From: Euglena gracilis
Taxonomy: Eukaryota > Euglenida > Euglenophyceae > Euglenales
Assembly (NCBI GenBank): GCA_039621445.1
Contig: CP154956.1
Coordinates: 31,440,667 to 31,504,666, forward strand
Length of the DNA: 64,000 nt
Direction of reading: 5' to 3'
In this document: one piece after another, positions 47,900 through 61,200 of the stretch
How positions within the stretch are numbered: the first letter of the stretch is position 1
Layout: every line of letters begins with the position of its first letter
The notes under the pieces: generated by a model
Told to the model about the DNA's origin: nothing
What the model saw: the letters and a program-made list of their open reading frames with translations, nothing else
The model's database searches: none
Position numbers and translations under genes: made by a program

Positions 47900-48620
47900 T
47901 TGTCCAAAATGGCATTTTTTCACGATAAATGGTGAGATCAATCAGGGGGGGGAATGCGCTGGACGGCCCTCAGAAAAAAATGCGCAAAAATGCGCAAAAA
48001 AATGCGCAAAAAAATGCGCTGAGTTTGTGACATTCCTAAGGGAAAAAGGACATAGATAAAAATTAAACCCAAATCACCAAACAGTAACCCAAAATTAAAC
48101 CAAAATCACCAAAAAAAGCTGAAATGAAGGCATTTTGGCCAAAAAATGCATGACCAAGGCGTCACTCTCCGTTCACCATAACCAACAATATCAGCCATGG
48201 TTGCCCCTTACTTGTGACCAGGGGAGTGGGATTCCCGCCTTGGTTACGTGTCAATGTGGGGTCTCTGAAACCCCTAGTGTCCTCATCGTCATTGGATGAG
48301 TACCCACACCTCATCAACCAAGGGTTTTCTCTTGAGGCGGGTCCCTTGGGTGGAAAAAAAGTGCGAAAATGGGTTCGTTGGTTACAGAAATGGGTCAGTT
48401 AAACGAGGGCAAAATTCGGTGAGCATGTGATTTGGGTGGAAAATGTGCAAAATTGGGCAAAAAATGCGCAAAAATGCGCAAAAAATGGAGAATGTGCAAA
48501 AACGGGGGGGGGGAAATGTGCAAAAAATGCGCATTTTTGAAAAATTGACAAAAATGTGCAAAAAATGCGCAAAAATGCGGAAAAATGCGCAACGCATTTC
48601 CCCCCCCCTGGATCAATGCT
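47900..48620. repeat. AAAATGCGCAAAA short repeats
   Basis: Clusters of AAAATGCGC(A)n at 47970-48020 and 48440-48600 in otherwise featureless AT-rich DNA. No gene. Confidence 0.6.
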
Positions 48621-48947
48621 CGGAAAATTATTTTGGGAGGAGGTTCTGCAGCCAAATAAAAATGTCCCACGGCTTCCACCCTCTTCACCAGGGAGGGGGG
48701 AAAGTTTGTCCTTTGGTTGTGTTTCTGCAGGGGGTTTTAAGGGGGGGGGTCGCTGAGCTCTTATCTTTTTAGAGTAAGATCGAAGCTTACCCCTGGGGAA
48801 AAGCGGGGTCACCCCCCCCGGGTCGGGGCCACCTCGGGAACCGGCGGATTATCACCATGATCCCGGTTCCGTTCCCGGAATTATTCTTTTGCAGTTGCGA
48901 GCGGCTGGATTTCTAGTTTCCGAATCACCTCCGTTTGACCCCCCGCC

Positions 48948-49334
48948 CAGGCTTTTGCTCAAGGACCCCCGGGGGGGGGTACTGTCTGGCCAATCGGCTA
49001 GACACTGGAAAAAAAATGGACTAGCTAGACCCCCCTCCCCCCCCCCCGGGGGGGGGGGGCGGTCCGGGGGTCCCCCTAATGGGAAAATTTTTTTTCCTCC
49101 GGCGCTGCGCGTCGAGGTGAAAATGAGGTTTTTAATAGGTTTTTGGCTGATTTTGTTCCAAAAATTCCCCGAAAAAATTCCGGCGCTTCGCGCCGGTCAC
49201 TGGAAAAAAAATTTCCACTAGCTAGCCCTTCTAGCAGACCCCCCCCCCAGGTGGGTCTGCTAGAAATCCCACTAGCCAAATTTGGACTAGCTGCACCCCC
49301 GGGGGGGTACTGCAATCCCTTAAGCAAGGGCCTG
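48948..49334. mobile_element. CAGGCTTTTGCTTAAGG-type element, copy 2
   Basis: 387 bp from CAGGCTTTTGCTCAAGGAC to CCCTTAAGCAAGGGCCTG. Flanks CCCCCGCC/TCCTCGCC match at 6 of 8. The interior blocks CAATCGGCTAGACACTGG, CCGGCGCTTCGCGCCGGTCA and TTGGACTAGCTGCA are shared with 63434-63992. Confidence 0.8.
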
Positions 49335-49394
49335 TCCTCGCCAGGCCCGAGTTATTCAGCCACGAAGGGGTCCAAACTGGGTAGGATTGGCCCG

Positions 49395-50105
49395 CCCGCC
49401 CCCCCTCTTCCGACTCTGCCATTTCGCCGGGGTCCAGAAATCGGTCAAAAAATCAATTTGGAAAATATCTCGAGAAAACATACATTATCTCCGGAAATGT
49501 CGGTCTGACGAAATGTACCCCCGGAGGCCCTCTATCACCCCCTGTTCGCCGTTTTGACTGCAGACACGCCTGGCCCGTGATCTGGCGCACTTTTGCGGCC
49601 CATAACGGCCATTTTGGGGTGTTTCTTGGGCCGTTTTTTTTGTTAAAAAAATCGGGGTTTTCAAAATATCTCGACAATGAAGCAAAATAAAAGAAAATGT
49701 CCGGAGAGCAAAAATGAAGCCCTTGGAATGCCCTATCCAACCATGGTTTACTTTCCCCCAACTCTTCGTGTAGCCCGAGTTACGGCCAGTTTTTCTGGGG
49801 CCATTTGGGCCGTTTCGAGGTCAAAAAACCGATGTCACCAAAATATCTCGAAAATGAAGCAAAATCAAAGGAAATGTCCGGAGACCTAAATTGAAGCCCT
49901 TAAAATGCCCTATCTAACACTATTTTGATTTCCCCGCAACTCCCCGCCCAGCCCGAGTTACGGCCATTTTTTTTGGCCGATTTTGGCCATTTTGTACAGG
50001 TTTGGCTTTTGACTTGGCCGTTTTTGGCCATTTTGGGGTCAAAAAAAATGGGAAAAAATCAAAAAAATTTTGCCCAAAACGATGTTTTTGGCCTCCCATT
50101 AAGAG
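49395..50105. repeat. Long satellite-like array, inverted copy
   Basis: It reads as the reverse complement of the 18.1-19.24 kb array, starting with CCCCCTCTTCCGACTCTGCC and carrying GAAATGTCCGGAG and ATTGAAGCCCTTAAAATG in successive units. Confidence 0.85.
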
Positions 50106-50589
50106 CTCAGCACTATTCAAAACCTGGTTCTGGGGAAATCCCGATAGGTTAGTGATGTTTTCAACCCCAGGGTGGGGAAAAATGCCAACAGGTTAGCAAC
50201 TGGATGTGCTGTGCATGCGCATATGCTGATGGAACGAAGGGCATTTGGTGTGGGCAGCGTCCAGCGACCTTCAAGGAAAAGGCAGGCTCAGCACAGTGAA
50301 CGAGCGATGACCCCGAGGCAGATGGCCGAGTGGAGACGGGTGGCGAGCCCGAGCAAGGATTCCGGGGGCACCTCCAGTGTGGTGTTCCGCGTCGAATGGA
50401 GGGGTGGTTGAAGAACAGGACACAGATCACAAGCACCCCAGTGATTTCTGTGCGTGTCATTTGTTGGGTTTCTGTGGTGGTCCGTCATCGTCAATGTAAT
50501 GACAGGCAATGCACTGTCATCACTGGCACTGCCGTCATGTGGCAGCAACACCCCTGAAAAACCTCGCTGACTGCCCCGAAGGACCCCCA

Positions 50590-51067
50590 ACTTCATTGCT
50601 TTCCCATTTCGGCTGGAAAACCGCACATTGTTCCCGGTAAAGGACTCCTCTGTTTCACGGGGAACTTGTGGGAATCGAGTTTTGCCAGGTGTCGGGAAAC
50701 GGCAGGTGGGGCCCTACATGACGAATATATGTTCTCAATCTGGCCTGAGACAGCAGAACCAACGGTGTGCTTCCTACACGGCGAACGCAAATTCCACTCC
50801 AGGGTTTCCAACCCAGCAGAATTAACTGGTGCCTTTGCGGCACTGGCACCCCAGCTTCCCCATGTGCGACTGTACAAAAACTATGAGTTTTTATTTGGTT
50901 TTCTTCCTTTTCCCGTTGCAATCCCTGACAATCTGGCTCCAACAACAATCATTGTGGAATACAAAAATGGGCAGCCACTTCAAAGCACACTGGAGGTTTC
51001 GAAGCCGCGAGCGCACAAGGCAGTTGGAGACGGACACCAGCCCTCCCTCCCTGCTGTACCCCTATAA
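50590..51067 (+). CDS. Orphan open frame, unrecognised
   Basis: About 155 codons are open in one plus frame, reading GKPHIVPGKGLLCFTGN, then AELTGAFAALAPQLPHVRLY and TTIIVEYKNGQPLQSTLEV. The amino-acid mix is protein-like, but third positions are not GC-rich as in the host exons. It could be a foreign or decayed gene, or chance. Confidence 0.25.
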
Positions 51068-51660
51068 CCCTTCCTGGACTGGGTCGGGGCTGCCGCTGAC
51101 GAAAAAAATTCCTGCAAAAGAGAAATCTCAAAAAAATTTTTGGGGGAAGGGCAACGCAAAAAAATGGGAAAAAATACAGCTTGCAAAAATGCAAGTTGTT
51201 TGCTTTAGGGCAGTGCAAAATTATCCGAGGGGGTTATGGTCCAAATTGGAGACTAAAAGTTAGGGGGGTTGATGTGCACGTGTCTGGATGTCGTGGGAGA
51301 CATGTCCTGACCAGAAAGGTCAGGAAGAGGCAATTCTGACAGGCATTTGGCCAGCCAGCAGACGATGGAGGCCAGCCCAACGGCAGCCCCGAGGGATGTG
51401 GTGCACCGTAAGGCTTGCTGCCCCGTCCCACACTACTCATGGGGTGAGAGGCAGGCATCTCTCATTAGACAGCGGGCCGCCGCCCCCGCCACCACAAGAG
51501 CAGCGCGGGGGGAGGGGCAGCCGGGGGTCCAAGCAATGCTTGACACTCCGGGGCAGGGGGCGATGGCCTGGCAGGCGAAACAAAAAACCAGGGCAGTGAC
51601 GCTTTTGTTGAGAAACTGTGCGGAGTGAAGTACTCCCGGCGGAAGAATACCGTACCAGCA

Positions 51661-52212
51661 GGGTCACGGTAGGAGGAGCTCCGTAGGAGGAAGCTCTCGA
51701 GCACTCGAACGTGCTCGAACGGCAACGTCCTCGAGCCTCCTCGTATGTCGTTCGAGATCGTTCAAGAAGGTTCGAGGAGGCTCGAAAGCCTCCTCGAAAG
51801 AACTCGAAAATATGTATTGGACCGTGAAACTGAAAGCAAGAAACATATATTTTCAACTAATTTCAACTCCCTTTTGTTGCTGATGCCCTTTTGTATACAA
51901 CTGTTCGGAGGGCCCAAAAATAACAAAATCTCTTGTGGTGCATATGTCTTGTGTGTGTAAATCCCCTTTATTGTACAAGTCCTGTTTTTGCAGAGGGGCC
52001 CCAAAAACATCCCCATGCATGTGCGTAGGAGGAGGCCCTAGAGCCTCCTCGAACGTGCTCGAACGACATTCGAGGAGGCTTTCGGGCCTCCGAATGACAT
52101 TCGAGGTCGTTCGAGGGGGTTGTTTAAGCCCCCTCCCTTGAGGGGAGGGGCTTAAAAACGTTCGCGGAGGCTCGAGGTCGAAGGTTGAGCTCGAGGCTCC
52201 TACAGTAACCCC
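51661..52212. mobile_element. Short copy of the GAGGAGGCTC compound element
   Basis: It starts GGTCACGGTAGGAGGAGCTC and ends CTCGAGGCTCCTACAGTAACC, matching the inner ends of the 41.5-45.4 kb element. It has a few diverged palindromic units at each side and about 220 bp of unrelated AT-rich DNA in the centre instead of the telomere-like array. Confidence 0.75.
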
Positions 52213-52214
52213 CC

Positions 52215-55200
52215 CCCATAACGAACCAGTGAGACCCCCACTGGGTATGAAACGTCAACCTTTCTTGGCATGAGTTTGGCTCTTCTGCCTCGCACTCACT
52301 CTGATCGACAAGCTCACCCATTCGAACAATTTGGCTGACAATTTGGCAACAAGTGTTCTGTTGTATTTTGAAACACAGCATTTCAGTGGCAAACGTACAT
52401 TTGGGGCAGGGCACAGATGCTCCGGACAATGGTGGAAAATGGCATTTGGCCCTGCAGCCACCTGACACATGCAGATATGCCAGCCTCCATCTCCCCCTGC
52501 TTCAAGGGGCAGAGAGAGGCAACCATTAAGCTCCGGCCAGGACCAACCGAAGTTATCATTCGATGGACTGGCCACTCTGGAACCCCAAAGCCTATCCACA
52601 GTGTCAGGGAATTTCATATGTGGGGGGGGGGTCCTGCCAAATGCCGGGCTGGTCCCCAAAACCTGACCAAAAAGAAACCAAATTGCTGAGGTAAGCTGCC
52701 CCCATAGACCTTTCCAACCACTTCGACCCCATTTCCAAAAAAAAAATTGCCCTGTGTTGAACAATACTCAGCTCAGCCAGCCTGGGCTGTCCTGGATCGA
52801 GCTGGGAATCGTTGGCTGGAAAAAGGGCTTGTCGGCTCGGCTTTTTTTAAGGACCACCCCACCAGGTTTCCAGCCCCTCCCCCAGGTTTCCTTCCCCCCC
52901 CCCCCCCCCGTCTAAGCAAGGGGGAAAACCCTGACTGCAAAAACATCGGCCCTTTGTTAAAAGGAAAAATTTTCCTTATTTTGGGGGTATGCTTAAACTC
53001 ATCGACATTTGACTGGGGAAAAAATCAAACAATGCCTCACAAAATCAGGCTGCAGAAGTTCCTAAAACGTCAAAATTTCCGAGAATCTCTTTTAAAAACA
53101 CGCAAAACAAGCCTTGAGAAGATGACCTTTTAAAGATGGGTACGGACCGGGGAGTGTTTAGAAGGGTGTTGCTTAGACAAAGGGGGGGGTGGGAGGTGCT
53201 TCCACTGGACAAAACCTGAGCCACCAAACTGACAATTGTATTCACTTGGATGTGAATGGAACCAAATGCTCTAGACAAGGGGTTTTGCATACTGGAGGGG
53301 AGCAGATTAAGATTACCTTGGAAGAAGGGAGCTCCACCCCCCCAGATGCAAAAAGGTCTGGGTTTGGGTCCATAATTATCAAGGCGGTTGAATTCTTTTT
53401 GAAAAAAATGCCAAAAATGATGGAAAAATGGGGGTGTTTGAGGCTTTCCCTATAGAGATAAACCGAAAAAAATGGCATAAAAACTGCAATTTGACGAAAC
53501 AAAATAAAATTTGTGGAAAATGCGGCGTTGTTTTTGATGTGTTTTTTGTGTACTCCAAATGCTCTTGAACACAAAAAGGCCTCCATCTGGAGCACGACAA
53601 GCTTAAATTGGAAATTGGATGACGGGGGAAGGCTTGGCACAACTGAGTTGGAAGGCGAACACACACATTTCATGGCGCACCTCATCCGATGACGACCGAG
53701 GCGGGGCAGGTCCTGGGCAGAGCCACCGCCATGCCAGAGCAAAGCCCCAGCGACTGGCGGGGGACACAAAGGGATGTCTGGGAGTGACATGCACCGCGGC
53801 CGGCTGCGGCCACTGCAGCTGCACTGCTGCTCATCATTTCCGCGTGGCTGGGGATGCAACGGTTACTCTGCCACGGAAATACAGATCCTGAAAGGCTTGC
53901 CAGACGCCCAAAAATTGTTGGCTTTGTTTGCAGTGGCATTTGAAAAAAATTGGTTTGGAAGGGGCATTCCAGTGAGTACCAAACCTCCAGGCAGTTGGTA
54001 TTTTGGTGGCGTTGACGGAATTTGTCGGGATTTGTCGGGTCTTGAACACTGGAGGGGTCCAGGACCACATGACTTTGGAAGGATTTGATCAGAGGTCAAT
54101 GAAGTGAATGTCCGCTGTTGAACAATGTGGTTGACCTTTGTAGGCACCTATGATCACTTTCTATTTTGGTGCTCCAATGTGCCCTGGTTGGCCCTGGTTG
54201 GCAAATAATCAGCCATGGGTGGGAGCATGCCAATAAAAATAGGCATGTATCCAGACCATCCAATGCAGTTTTAAGCAGTGTTGCCCCCCTCTTTTTTTTG
54301 CCCACTTTTGCCCACTTCTGGCCTCTATTGTCCGCTTTGGGCAGCTTTTGGGCACTTCTTTTTGCCCACATTTGGCCACATTAATTTCCCTTTGGCCCTT
54401 CTGGAAGCTTCTTGTTTCTTTGGGGTCACTTTGAGCCCACTTTTGGCCACTTTTGGCAATGTTTAGGTCACTTTTGGCCTTCTTTGCCCACCTTCACCCA
54501 CTTTTCGTTTTTGCCCACTTTCGCCATTTTGGCCATTGCGGCCATTTTTAGAAAACCGTTGCCAACTTTTGGCCACCTCTATTGCTTTTCTGGTAACTTT
54601 TGGCCACTTTTTGCCGGCTTTATCGCTTTTGGTCACTTTAGTATAATAAAAAAAAAGCAGAAACAAAGAAAGGCAAAGAAACAGCAAGAAAGTCATCAAC
54701 AGCAAACCATTCCTGTTTGGGTAACTTCAGCCACAATTCATTCATGCAAAAAAAAAAACTATGCGGTGTCGTCGGGATTTGTCGGGATTTGTAAGAATTT
54801 GTTGGGATTTGTTGCTGGGTTGCTTGTTGAGGACCGCGACCTAAAAAGCAAATTTTGTGACTAATAAAGTTATAACCTTGGGTAAATGTCAGGTAACTTG
54901 GTTGACGGCCCAATCTGGTGTTTGGGGAAGAATCTCCCTCCCAGCCCCCGCTTTTCATTTGATGGTCCCCCCCCCTCCTCCAGGCCGGGGCCGGAAGGGC
55001 AAGGCAAAGCCTGCTGATGGTGAGGGGGCCAAACGGCTCATCCATGGGTAAGGGACACGTCGGACTTGGGCCGGAAGCAGGGGGCGGTGGCAGCCGTCGG
55101 CCAGCAGTAGGGGGGAAAAGGTGCAGGGTATTAAATGAGCAGGGAAGTGGGGGGGTCTGGACCCCGAAAGGGGGAATCAGACCCCCTCGCCCCATGCGCA

Positions 55201-55290
55201 AAAAAAAACTTCCTGCACGAAGACCTGGAAGAATTTGTTGGGTCTTGAGAAAGGACCAAAAATAACGTTTTTGCACACTTTTTTGAATAA
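52215..55290. other. Non-genic stretch, weak open frames
   Basis: The plus frame at 52.42-52.69 kb (PGPTEVIIRWTGHSGTPKP) and the GC-rich island at 53.68-53.83 kb are open but unrecognised. 54.29-54.64 kb is a TTTTGGCCACTTTTG-type array. GTCGGGATTTGTCGGG occurs at 54.02 and 54.77 kb. A repeated CTTTTTTTAAGGACC element end is seen at 52.84 kb. Confidence 0.4.
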
Positions 55291-55294
55291 TCGG

Positions 55295-58200
55295 TCAAAA
55301 TAAACCAAAATTTTTCATCTTACTTGGCGCGAAGCACCGGTAATTTTTTTGGGTTCCCAGGGGGGTCTCAACCCCCCCCCCCCCGGGCCCGAAGAGGGGA
55401 GGGGGGTGGTCTGGACTGGGTGGCCTGGGGGGGGGTTGACCCCTCTTCTCCGCAAAACCACTGCTCACTTGAAACCCCGGGCACAGCCCACAGGCCCAAT
55501 CCCCCCCCTCCAACCCCAGCGGACTGCCCCTGCCAGGTGGGTTATCGTGGGAGGTGGCGAACGTGGGAGGTGGTGACACCGCGGCCGCAGCGCAACCAAA
55601 ATTGGGCCGCGTTAGCGGCCGCAGCTGGCCGTGGTGCAACCTCCTTGGCTCCTGTGGCCTCGCACGTACCCCCGCCGCCCAGCTCAGCCCCCCCCCCCCA
55701 CTTGTGTAGAACAACCAACCGCCTGACGGATGGGGCCCACGGCTGGGGGAACGGGTTCAGCTTGGTCTCGCCCACCTTGGGGGTCGCCTTCGGGCTCAGC
55801 TTCTTTTCAGGGGCGGCGGCGGGGGCGCCCGGGGAGCCGTCCCGCTCCTTGCGGAAGGCGATGAGGAAGGAGCCCTGGTCGGGGGCCCGGCCCTGCCCAG
55901 GGTCGCCAGAAGGAACAGGCACCTTGGGGGGCCCCCACCCACCCCGGGGTTGCCACTTCTTGTGGGTCAGTTTTGGGGCCGAAAATGGAATACTTTGGAT
56001 TGGGTGCACCCCTTGGGGGACACCCAATCCGCCCAACAACCCTCCCTCCCCCCCCCCGGCTCAACCTTCAAAAAAATAGGCAAAAAACCCAGTTGTTGGA
56101 GTCACGGAGGAAGACATCTCATGCCTGGCTCCTCCTTTTTGAAATGCAGGTCCAGAAGTGGTATGTGGACTGCCTGGTGGGGGCCCAGAAGCTTTGGGCC
56201 GGCCCTGCCACTGGGCCCACCGCACGTCTGAAAGCCAACCTAGCACGGGAACGTTGGCCTTGACAAACAAATTGGGCAAAAAACATCCCCAGAGATCTCT
56301 TCAGCTCAGGTCGGGGGCGGGGCTGGAATGTGGATGTGTACCCGCCCCCACCCCCGGGCGCTGCCGCCTGACAGGTCAGGCGTTGCCGCCTGACAGGTCA
56401 GGCGTTGCTGCCTGACAGGTCAGCGGGTGCAATTCCAGGACAAAAATTTTCCGGGGGGGCCTTTCAGTGTACTGCTCAACGTGACACGTCGGCCGGTACA
56501 AGCCCAGGTGGCACCTTTCGGGGGGAGGTGACCAATGTCCGGAAGTTGGAGTTGGGTTCCCCCCTCAGAAGTTGTCACCCCTGAGAGGTTGGATGGACCC
56601 TTCCCCTGGGAGGGCGTCTGCTGGCCCCTGCAGGTTTGTCCGGCAATGTTTTCCTTTTGGCAGCAAATGGCTTTCACGGAAGAAACCTTTGGTCCGGCCA
56701 GAGCCCTCCACCACTGAGTGGCTTTCCAACAGCGTCATATCCACTCTGGGGTCCTTCTGCACAAAGGGGGGGTCCCTGGATGAGTGGCACCGCAGCATGG
56801 CCAAAGAAGGCCCAACCCCCTGGTCGAGGCACCCATTTGTCATCCCCATCAGATGCATGTTTTCGCAAAGTGGACAAAGCATCCTTGGGAGCATCCCAGG
56901 ATATTTTTTTGGGGTGAGAATACGTGAAAACCCTGTGTCACCTCGCCAAAGTGCTGGAGGCAGTAGACCCCTCGGGGAGGGGTCATTGGGACATCCCAAT
57001 GGCTTCGCACTATGGGAAATGGGTGGGCAAATTGGCACCCACCTCTGTGCTGCCAAACTTGTCACCTCCGCCCCCCCCCCCCATGACAACTTCCCAAGAG
57101 TCACAAAGAATATATTCCGGCGCTGCCCTGCGCGCCAGAGCCTGCAAAAATCACACTCCTTTTTAAAATTATTAAAAATTATAAAAAATCATATTGCTTT
57201 TTTGCATTTTTGCATTCTTTTGTGAATTTTTAACATTTTTGTATTTTTAAGCAAAAACTGTTTCCTGGGTATTCAAAACAAGTCATAATCTTTCTTTTTT
57301 GGCGTTGCCTGCCAAATCAAATATCCTAGAGGCACCTGATAAACACCTTTGCCGAAGACCAAACCTGAGAGATATCTCTGAGAAAGATGATTGCGGGACA
57401 CGTTAATAAACATTTTGTTTTCTTTGAACACGAAAAAGACTTTTTTGTTTTTACATGCAATTCAAATGAAAATGAAACCAAAATGAAAGAAATAATAATG
57501 AAATAATAAACAAAATTTGTTCCTCTCCATTATTTCTCCAAGAAAAATCATTTCTTTTGTGGCGTGTGGGGGGGGAGATGCGTTGGGCGGGGCTGGGGGC
57601 ATAAGTGAATGCGGTGCTGCGGCGCAGGAAACGAACGAGGTCCCCGCGGTGCGGCAGGGTGTACTGCGACTTACCGCCGGGCCCCAGAGGGACATGGGGT
57701 GGTTCGGGAAGGGACCCACACAAAAAAGTTGACCATCTCGGGGAAGAGGCCCCTCCCTCGATCCAGGGATCCAACCATGGCACAAGGGGAAGGAATAAGG
57801 CAGGTGGGAGGCCCATGGCTCGGGGGGGGGGGGGGGGGCAGGTGCTGGCAGGACCCGGGGGGGGGGGGGTCCAGCTGGCTGGCAGATGACTGGGCCAAAA
57901 ACAGGCAAAAAACCCAAATCAGCTGTGTTGGGATTTTTCAGCCAATATTTTGAGCTGTAACTGCAAACCCCTCAAAAATGCCATTCTTGGCCCTTTTTGA
58001 ACCCGTTTATTCAGTCCTTCTCCAGCCTACCCCACCTTTATTTCAGCAGATCCCCCCATAGGGGGTCTGCAGCCCCGCTGGCAGCTGCTGGCTGGAACAG
58101 ATGGAGTTGACGGGGGGTGAACGAATGAGCCCGGCAACCCTTTTCTGGAAGGTTCTTTCCCCTATTTTCCAAACGGCACATGTTCTGCCTTTGAGTGGCA

Positions 58201-61200
58201 GGGTAAGGAACGCGGCTTCTGACCAAAGTGGTCCATCGCATGTACGAACATAGAACACCCCCCCCAACAGGGGCCTTCTGAAGCCAGAAGGTACCCCCTC
58301 CGCGGCCCGCCCGTCGCGGTCCGCGGGGTCCACCAGCGCGGGGTACGCCGCCATGAACTCGTCGAGGGTGCTGGTCCGGCCCTCGCGGGACGCGAGGTAT
58401 GCCGCCAGCACCGCGGTGAAGTGCGCCTCCCACGCGCTGCGGGCGTCCTCCTCCTTGCGGTCGCCCGCCTCCCAGTCTGCGTGGTACAGCAGCCGCATGC
58501 GCCCAGGCTGAAATTGACCAACCCCCCCCCCCGGGGGGAGAGGGGCAGGGCAGAACGGGAAGACCTGGTGGGGGGGTCGCCCCCCCCCCCCCCGCCACAG
58601 CATTTTCACCAATTTCGGCCAACGGGGACGTTGGCCGGGGAAATTTTTGAAATTTTTTTTGAAAAACAAACCCCCAATACATGATTTTTTGATGGAAAAC
58701 CACATTTTTTTTACAAAAAAAAATCTCAAAATTTTCAGGTTAAAAATTGGTAGTTTTTAGGAGGGGGTAAAAAAAAAACGAAGCTCAAAAAAATGGACAA
58801 AATTTTGGCACAGTCCAATTTTACTGAGATTTTTTCTCTTGGATTTTTTTTGATTTTCAATGGCTTTTTTGCATCAAAAACCGCTCAAAATCAAAATTTC
58901 GAGAAAATGTTGATATTTTGGAAGGTGTGAAAAAATGGGGTTTTGGGGGGGTTTTGGGGGGGACCTCATGTTTGGGTCCCAAAATGGGTCAAAAAAACAC
59001 CCGGCGCCGAAGGCACCGGGAAAAATTCTTGGGGTCCAAAAATTGGTGCCACCAGAACAACGGGAAGAGGTGGTGAGGGGGGGGGGTGGACTCCCACCCA
59101 CCACCCTGGCCGCGAGGCCGTTTCCCGTTCTGCCCTGGGGAGGGGTCTCAGGGTGCCTTGGAGCGTCTTCCCAGGCAGGCACACCCCCGGGGTGGGGTCG
59201 GCACCGCCTTAAATTTCAGCCTGTATGCGCCACTTGCCCTCGTCCACAGAGAAGATGCTGAACACGTTGCTGGCCACCCCGTGCTCCAGCGTGTCCGGAG
59301 CGCCTGACCACCCCCGAGGGGCTCCGTGGTTTGGCTCAAACTGTTGCATTTCAAAGTTATCACTTCGATGCACGCAAAGCACAATTCACGACCCCCCCCC
59401 GTGTCCAACGACCGTTGGTGTCCACCTCTGATTCAGAGGAGGGCGGTTGCTAAAACAGGCAATCGTGACCTCCAACTGGTGGTGGGGGGGGTCGTTAGAC
59501 AAGGTGGGAACCCAGGTCGATAAATAATTATTCACAAATAATTGGCAAGTCAGGCATATGGACATTTTGGGTTGTTTTGGCCCCTTTTTGGCTTTTTTTT
59601 GTGGCTTTCGTGGCTTTGGCCACTATTGACAATTTTTGCCCACTGCTGGCCATTTTTGCCAATCTTTGTAAATTTTTGCCAACTTTTTGGCAACATTTGA
59701 CCGCAAATCTTGCACTATGTCCCACCGCTTTTTAGAAAATTTGGGCAATTTAAATATGTTTATCCATTTTGGGTACTTCATAACCATTTTTCAAGGCTAT
59801 CGGCTTTGTTCTGGCACCATTTTTGGTGCCATATTTTGTGCAAAAAAAAACCGAATGAATTCACACAATCATTTCCATATTTATAGAACCAACATTGTAT
59901 CCAAAAAGACCAGATCTGACCGGGGGGGGGGGGAGGGTCGTTAGACACGCCCAGTCGTTGGACGGAGGGTAATAAAACTTAGGCAGCTGATCTCGCAATG
60001 ACATGTAGTTGTTGTTCCTTTGTGCAGTTGCGCAAAGGAACCGCTTTTTTGATGTCCCTATAAGTGAACACCTAAAACAACAACAAAAAAAGATATTTCA
60101 AGGTTTTATCCTGGAAAAATGAGCCGAAAAGTGCCCCTCACCCCCGGTCTTTTTGTTGAAAAATGAGGTGGAGTACTTTCTGCAAATGGATGTATTTGCT
60201 GGCTTCTTTGTGTTTTCTGGAGCCTTGTGAACACGCTGCCACGCTTTTTTGACAAACTCAGATATGCTTTACAAACACCTCGACTTTGTGGACACTCTGT
60301 TTCCACTCTCCTGCTATCTGCCCCTGTTAAGGCTTCAAAAAAAATAATTTGGATCACTTGCATTAATGCACAAATGAACCATTTGCATTGTAAGGAACCA
60401 CTCAGCATGGGGAGGGTATCCAACACTGTAGGAACACAGGAGAGGTACCCCCCATGTCCAACGACTGGCAACGTGTGTCCTCCAACCGGGGGGGGGAGGG
60501 GGTTGGACACAGGGTTGTGACCCAAAAAGTGTCCTCCGACCGGGGGGGGGGGTTATTGACAAGGGGTCAAAAAAATCGGTGGTAACCAGGACCCCCCCAA
60601 CAAAAGCCAATTTTCTGAAAATTGTTTCGCCAAAAAAATGCCAAATATGGCTTTTGGCAGTTTTTTTGGCGACTTTGGCCTCGAAATTTCTCGGCCTCGC
60701 GCTGGGCCAAAAGTTTGGCCAAATCTCCGAAAAGGTGTCCTCCGACCGGGGGGGGGGGGGGGGTTGGACACAGGGGGGTAGTTGGACATGGGGGGGGTAA
60801 TGACGCAATTTCACAACATTGATTTCCCATCCCCACCTCCGTATAAAATGCTTCCTTTGCACAATTGCACAAAAGAACATCGTTTTTTGCTTCTGTGTGG
60901 GTGTCACAGAAACCAAACGTAAATGGGATGATGTGGCCAACCAGCCACAGAGGTCAACTAACAACTGGTGGAAAGCTCCTGGACCCTGTATCCCCTTCAT
61001 CTAGTTCTGTAACAGTCTGGTTAAACCTGGAAAACACACTCCTTTCGCACCAGACTTCAAAAACTCCTACACAGTGCTTGCAGGCAATCAAAAAAGCAAA
61101 CACAAAAGCGTGGCCTATCAATCACCCAACCGGAAATTCAGCAGATAAGACCCGGGGGTTTTGTGTACGTTTGTGTAATTTCTCATTTGCCGGGGGCCAA

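Noticed and set aside
56572-57225. 217-codon plus open frame
   Set aside because: It lies in an intron of the minus-strand gene, has no recognisable motif and is accompanied by equally open frames on the other strand.
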